NCBI RefSeq assembly: GCF_026213295.1
Contig: NC_079420.1
Coordinates: 13,231,461-13,295,460, forward strand
DNA: 64,000 nt
DNA from: Gadus chalcogrammus
Taxonomy: Eukaryota; Chordata; Actinopteri; Gadiformes; Gadidae
Direction: 5' to 3'
Each line of letters starts with the position of its first letter. The first letter of the stretch is position 1. This document shows positions 59,320-64,000 of the stretch, piece by piece. The notes beneath the pieces were generated by a model, which worked only from the letters and a program-made list of their open reading frames with translations, searched no databases and was not told where the DNA came from. Position numbers and translations under genes: made by a program.

Positions 59320-62300
59320 ATGTATGGCAGTGCCCGCTCTGTTGGCAGGGGGGAGGCCAACCACAGCGGTGGAAGAGATGGAGGAAGTAGCACTAACCAG
59401 GGATCTGGCCGTTCACCTCGCCTTCCTCGCTCCCCACGAATGGGCCACCGTCGCACCAACAGTACAGGTGGTAGTGGAGGGGGCCCTGGAGGTCCTGGAG
59501 GAAAGACCCTTTCCATGGAGAACATCCAGTCCCTCAATGCGGCTTATGCAACTTCAGGACCAATGTACCTGAGTGACAATGAGGTTGGCATGACAGACCA
59601 CATCCCAAAGAGTGGTGGGACGATGACGACTATGGGGAGACAAAGGGTGACCTACGGCTCAAGGAGCAGCAACAGTGGAGGCGTGGCAGCCAGCACCCCC
59701 AACATTGCCACCTCAGTGCCCACAAATCCATTGCTGCCTGGCGGGATGATAAGCGGCGATGCACTTGCTTTTGGGGACCACCATATGTCCTCCACTGTGC
59801 CCCACTCTCTGAGACAGGCCAGGGATAACACCATACTGGACCTACAGGCCCAACTCAAGGAGGTAAGGTTTATCAGAGTCCTCCCAAGATATTTTGAGCT
59901 GATAACGGTTTGAGAGAATGCCGTTAGGGCAGATTTGAGGACTGAATTTTTCCACTGGAGATGTTCCTGATGAGCTTTTATTTTTCATTGGTAAATTAGC
60001 CTGTAATGCTCTTAGTCAGAATAGGAATTAGGTGGCTTTACGTCCAATTGGGTTGCTGTGTTTGTTCCTTACCTGTGCTACTCTGTCAGGTATTGCGTGA
60101 GAACGAACTGCTGCTGAGAGAGGTTGAAATGAAGGAGAGCAAACTAAGCTCCTCCATGAATTCCATCAAAACCTTCTGGAGCCCCGAGCTGAAGAAGGAA
60201 CGAGCTCTGCGGAAAGATGAGGTGTCCAAGATCTCTGTGTGGAAGGAACAATACCGCATCATTCAGGACGAAACACAGGTGTGTCTTGTGGCTCTACTTG
60301 ATTTAATGTTTAGGCAAGGCATTTTACCATATGATTGTTAAGGTTTCACATTGAAGATTTCACATTAATGTATGCATATTCATGTGTATTACAGTGTATT
60401 CTTCCTTGAAATGAATCCATTCTGCCTTTTTATGATTTGCTACTGAGTCCAAAGTGATAATCTGAAGAGCCGCCAAGAAAGTGAAGCATACATTTTACAG
60501 TAGCCCGAAGTGAAGAAAGAAACAACAGGATTAGCATTTGTGAAACTATAAGCAGTTAGCTGTTGGGCTTGATACTTTGTTAAAACATTGAAGATAATTA
60601 TTGTATTATAACCATGATCATTTCACACAATACAAATGTTAGCTGCAGCATCAAGCCCTCTAGCTAATCCTTTTACGTGTCACTATAAAATAATGCCTTA
60701 CATATTACAGGGTGAAAGTGTAATGCCTGCATTAGTTCCGCATCGAGCAAAGCAACTTGCAGAAACGTTTAAATGCCACATAATCCAAAAGCTTTGGATA
60801 TCTATTGGTCTTATGCATATATAATCGTGGTAAGGTGCGGCATTGGTGACATGATGAATTTTACATTTCAAAATGTCACTATTTCCCTGCCTTAATTTAG
60901 ATTTATTCTTGTTGATGCTGTTTACTGTAGATGCAATTGGTAAGTCAGAGTGCTTAAAGATGGTTGGATCAGAAGTAATGACTACTTAAGTTAAGTCTAA
61001 CTGATATGAACACATTTAGTTGTCTCTAAAGAATACTTTGACAAGCTTCCTAGCTTGGTTGCTAACCACATTTTTCTGGTATGGAGTTCAATCCCTTATT
61101 TCCTTGATTCCATGATCCTTTGACTTTAGTTATGTCCAAAGCAAATCTATATCAATGTGATAGTCCCTTTGCAGCTAAAGTGGCTTATCCTCTTGTGACT
61201 GTGCCGGAGTGGACGGGCAAGCATGTATAATAAGCTGTTTGCCTGTGCTGATTAACACAATCACACTGCCGATTATTTCCCTGTAATGGCCGGCTAGTGC
61301 AGGGCTAATAATTGGGTGCACTAATTTTAAGACGTTAGCTTTTTCATTGCTAGACTTCTCCTCCCACACACACAGGAACACACGCGTGCAAAAGAACAGA
61401 CACAACAGAACTGCACACACAGTCATCTGGCTAATTACCCCTTCCAATTAAGAGTGTGTGTGTGTGTGTGTGTGTGTTCTCCCATGCCCATAAAGACCTA
61501 CGTTCCCATCGTTGTCTGTGAGGAGAGCTGTATGACCGAACAGGTCTGGTTGTGAAATGGCCGTCAAGTTTAGTTTACCGCTGAAGCAGGGCGTCTACTA
61601 GTCTAATTAACATCAGGGGATGCTCTCTAAAGTCTTTCTGACGTAGCCAAATGTATGTTATGCGTTCTGCCTCATGGACACCCTTTAGGACAGCATGGTG
61701 AAAGAGGAGGAATTTACTAAGAGAGAAGACGTTCAGAATCGGAATCAGACATTTTTTATGAGATGTCATTCAGACATCCTTGTTCGTTCTAGGTCTGTCC
61801 AACCCTTTACTTCTCTTGTGAGCATGGTCTAAATAATGGCTACACTGTATATTATGGTGGTTATAATCGATTTATATGGGGCTTCTCATTTAATCAGCTG
61901 AAAACCCCTTCCTCTGTCAGCAGGAAGAATACATGAGAATATAATCAGCAGAGAAAGGTGTGTGTGTGCGAGGTCATACCGGAGGATCAATGCATTCACG
62001 GCAGTGAGTCAACCTTTGTCATGGGGAGGGGGAGGTGTATGTGAACACGAAGGGTGAGTGTGAAGAAGGAGACGGCGAGAGAGAGGCAAGCGTGATGGAG
62101 GGTGTGGATTAGTGAGGCAGATGGGACAGAGGAAAAGGAGCAGAAGAAGATGATGTTGGGAGAAGAGGAGGAATGGATTTGTCTAAGAAGGACGACGTGG
62201 GTGAAGCGGAGGCAGACACTGACTTCCCTCTTTGTTCCTCTGAAAAGGCTCACAGCTGGATTTCACTACACGGCACAGAACAGTACAAGTCATTCTATCA

Positions 62301-63744
62301 ACGCAGCACAGACAAGTGCCCGTGGCTCCGAATGCCACAAACGATGCAACTCAACACAGGGCTGATTGTGTTTCACCACTTGTGTTTCTTCGAAGCATGA
62401 AATATAAGACTGTCTACAAGGCATCCAAGATTAAGCCTTCACTAAATCCTCGTTGATAATGAGATGCTGATTTTTAGAGCAGTTGTAACCCAATATTCCA
62501 CCTAGGCCCCTTTTACATGAGAGCCTGTTTCTTGGCTGGTCCTCTGTGGCTGACTTGTGTGATGGGGGTGTGATGCTGATGAATTTCCATTTCCCCAAGC
62601 CAGCCGTAGGCAGCTTTTTATTTCTGAACATTGTGGTATATTCATAAATGTTTTCCTCTCCTGCTTCTTCTTCTTCTTCCTCGTCGTCATCAGCATCTCC
62701 AGATGACTGTGCAGGCCCTCCAGGATGAGCTCCGGGTCCAGAGGGATCTCAACCAGCTGCTCCAGCAGGACCCAGCCCTCCATGGCCGGGACCTGGCCCT
62801 GGTGGCGGAGCCCACCGAGGAGAACTACCGCCGGCTCCACACGGAGCACGAGCGGCAGGCCAAGGAGCTCTTCCTGCTGAGGAAGACCCTGGAGGAGATG
62901 GAGCTGAGGATCGACACCCAGAAGCAGACCATGAGTGCCAGGGACGAGTCCATCAAGAAGCTCCTTGAGATGCTGCAGAGCAAAGGTGAGCCGACGACAT
63001 GATGTGGCAGAAGGATTCTGAGGAACTAGACGGTGGTAGTGCGTATCCATCAATTATTTTATTCTGAATGTTATTTTTTTTGCTTAAAGCTTAAAACTTG
63101 TGTGTGTATTAGAACATAGAGAAATGCATTAAACCCTAGCAAGTTAACTAGCTAGCGAAGGTCTATATATATTGACATCAGTCAATATTTGGTTGACTAT
63201 TGTTTTAGTCTACCGGATGGTCCAACACAGTGCAGTTGGCCTTGTCCACCTCTTTATGTAACCTTCAGTTCATAAGCCTGTGGCTGTTATTTGTTCTGTT
63301 AACTGGTTGAATGTATAGCTACCTGGCCACCTAAGGAGCTACCTGAGGCGGTGAATGACCTAGTGACTGTTGAACTGGGTTTAATGAACCAGGTCCATCC
63401 GCCAAAGTCTCCGAGGAGGATCAGGAGCGGACCAGGAGGCTGGCAGATGCAGAGATGCACAGACACCACCTAGAGAGTCTGCTGGAGCAGAGAGACCGAG
63501 AGGTCTGCGCTCTGAGGGAGGTAAGGACCACATCCACCCAGAGGGGGGCAGCCATAATGGCTTTGGCTTGGCTTCCTGCGTCGCCTCCTTGTCGCGAGAT
63601 CTCTTCTTTAATGTCGGCTGATTCCCATCACTGAGCCCGCCATACTAAACTCCTTCCACCTTTAACCAGGAGTTACACCGGCGCTACGAGGGGACCCCTG
63701 AGTCCACCAAGACCAAGGCCCTCCAGACAGTCATCGACATGAAG
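59320..63744 (+). CDS. erc1: ERC1 (ELKS/CAST family, RAB6-interacting), first five coding exons, continues past the window
   Basis: Exons: 59320-59862, 60090-60278, 62694-62985, 63393-63520 and 63670-63744, together about 409 codons, open at the window end. The start MYGSARSVG, the low-complexity RSPRLPRSPRMGHRRTNST and MENIQSLNAAYATSGPMYLS match human ERC1. The coiled-coil ELKS region begins at about residue 155 (HSLRQARDNTILDLQAQLKE) and continues through SSSMNSIKTFWSPELKKERA, HERQAKELFLLRKTLEEMEL and LLEQRDREVCALRE. ERC1 is a long coiled-coil scaffold that binds RAB6, liprin-alpha, RIM and LL5 at cortical and presynaptic sites, and has been linked to NF-kB signalling. Compared with human, the N-terminal spacer is longer and Gly/Ser-rich. 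Start: the first ATG, identical to the human N-terminus. The next exon is not found before 64000. Confidence 0.96.
60279..62693 (+). other. ERC1 intron 2
   Basis: 2.4 kb, AT-rich, with a (GT)12 tract at 61452-61476. No gene or recognisable mobile element seen. Confidence 0.65.
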
Positions 63745-64000
63745 GTGAGATCAGAGACCGTGTGGACCAGAGTGGATCTTACGGGATATTAGGGCGGGTC
63801 AACATACAACGGGATGAGATTTGATCGATCATGTTTTGGTTTCAACTCCCTGCATCGCTGTTATTGGTAACATTTTTATCCTTATTAGATGAAGCCTCCG
63901 TATACACATAGCACACATGAACTCAGATTGCGGCTTGCAGTCTTTTCCTTCAGGGTTTTAATGGTGCATACGTTTCAGGACCCAGATTCAATTTTGAGAT

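Overview
The window is vertebrate nuclear DNA, most likely from a teleost fish. It has intron-rich genes with GT-AG junctions, AT-rich noncoding DNA, very long (CA)n and (GA)n microsatellites, and tRNA-derived SINE, L2-like LINE and small DNA-transposon debris typical of fish. The many long dinucleotide tracts would suit a microsatellite-rich lineage such as cods, but the species cannot be fixed from sequence alone. Six protein-coding genes were found, and for each the exon chain was assembled by hand with consistent reading phase.

Layout: (1) 1-10.5 kb, RSBN1L (+), eight coding exons, 1325 codons, with a very long charged and repetitive last exon. (2) 11.6-12.0 kb, TMEM60 (-), one coding exon, convergent with RSBN1L. 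(3) 12.9-17.8 kb, PRR5/Protor-1 (-), nine coding exons. (4) 17.8-24.9 kb, no gene: long microsatellites, a 44-bp perfect palindrome, and a cluster of three copies of an inverted-repeat element carrying a nested insertion. (5) 25.3-28.6 kb, RAD52 (+), ten coding exons. (6) 29.0-55.9 kb, WNK1 (-), 27 coding exons totalling 1945 codons, with a 46-residue glutamine tract, a 9.4-kb first coding intron and a probable 2.5-kb 3' UTR. (7) 55.9-59.1 kb, the head-to-head WNK1/ERC1 upstream region. (8) 59.3 kb to the window end, the first five coding exons of ERC1 (+), which continues beyond the window.

The genes do not form one pathway. RSBN1L belongs to a chromatin (H4K20 demethylase-type) family; TMEM60 is a small membrane protein; PRR5 is an mTORC2 subunit; RAD52 anneals DNA in repair; WNK1 is the chloride-sensing kinase above SPAK/OSR1; ERC1 is a coiled-coil scaffold of the cell cortex and presynapse. 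The arrangement itself is informative. RSBN1L-TMEM60 and RAD52-WNK1-ERC1 are two blocks that lie on different human chromosomes, joined here through PRR5, and the RAD52-WNK1 pair is inverted relative to ERC1 compared with human.

The most unusual items are a 1.0-kb transposon in an RSBN1L intron that encodes a CGGBP1-like zinc finger and is split by a SINE; a 10-residue repeat array in RSBN1L that recreates a SUMO-type consensus; the WNK1 polyglutamine tract beside a 13-residue repeat and the KLHL3-type acidic motif; and a long CA repeat just inside a PRR5 5' splice site.
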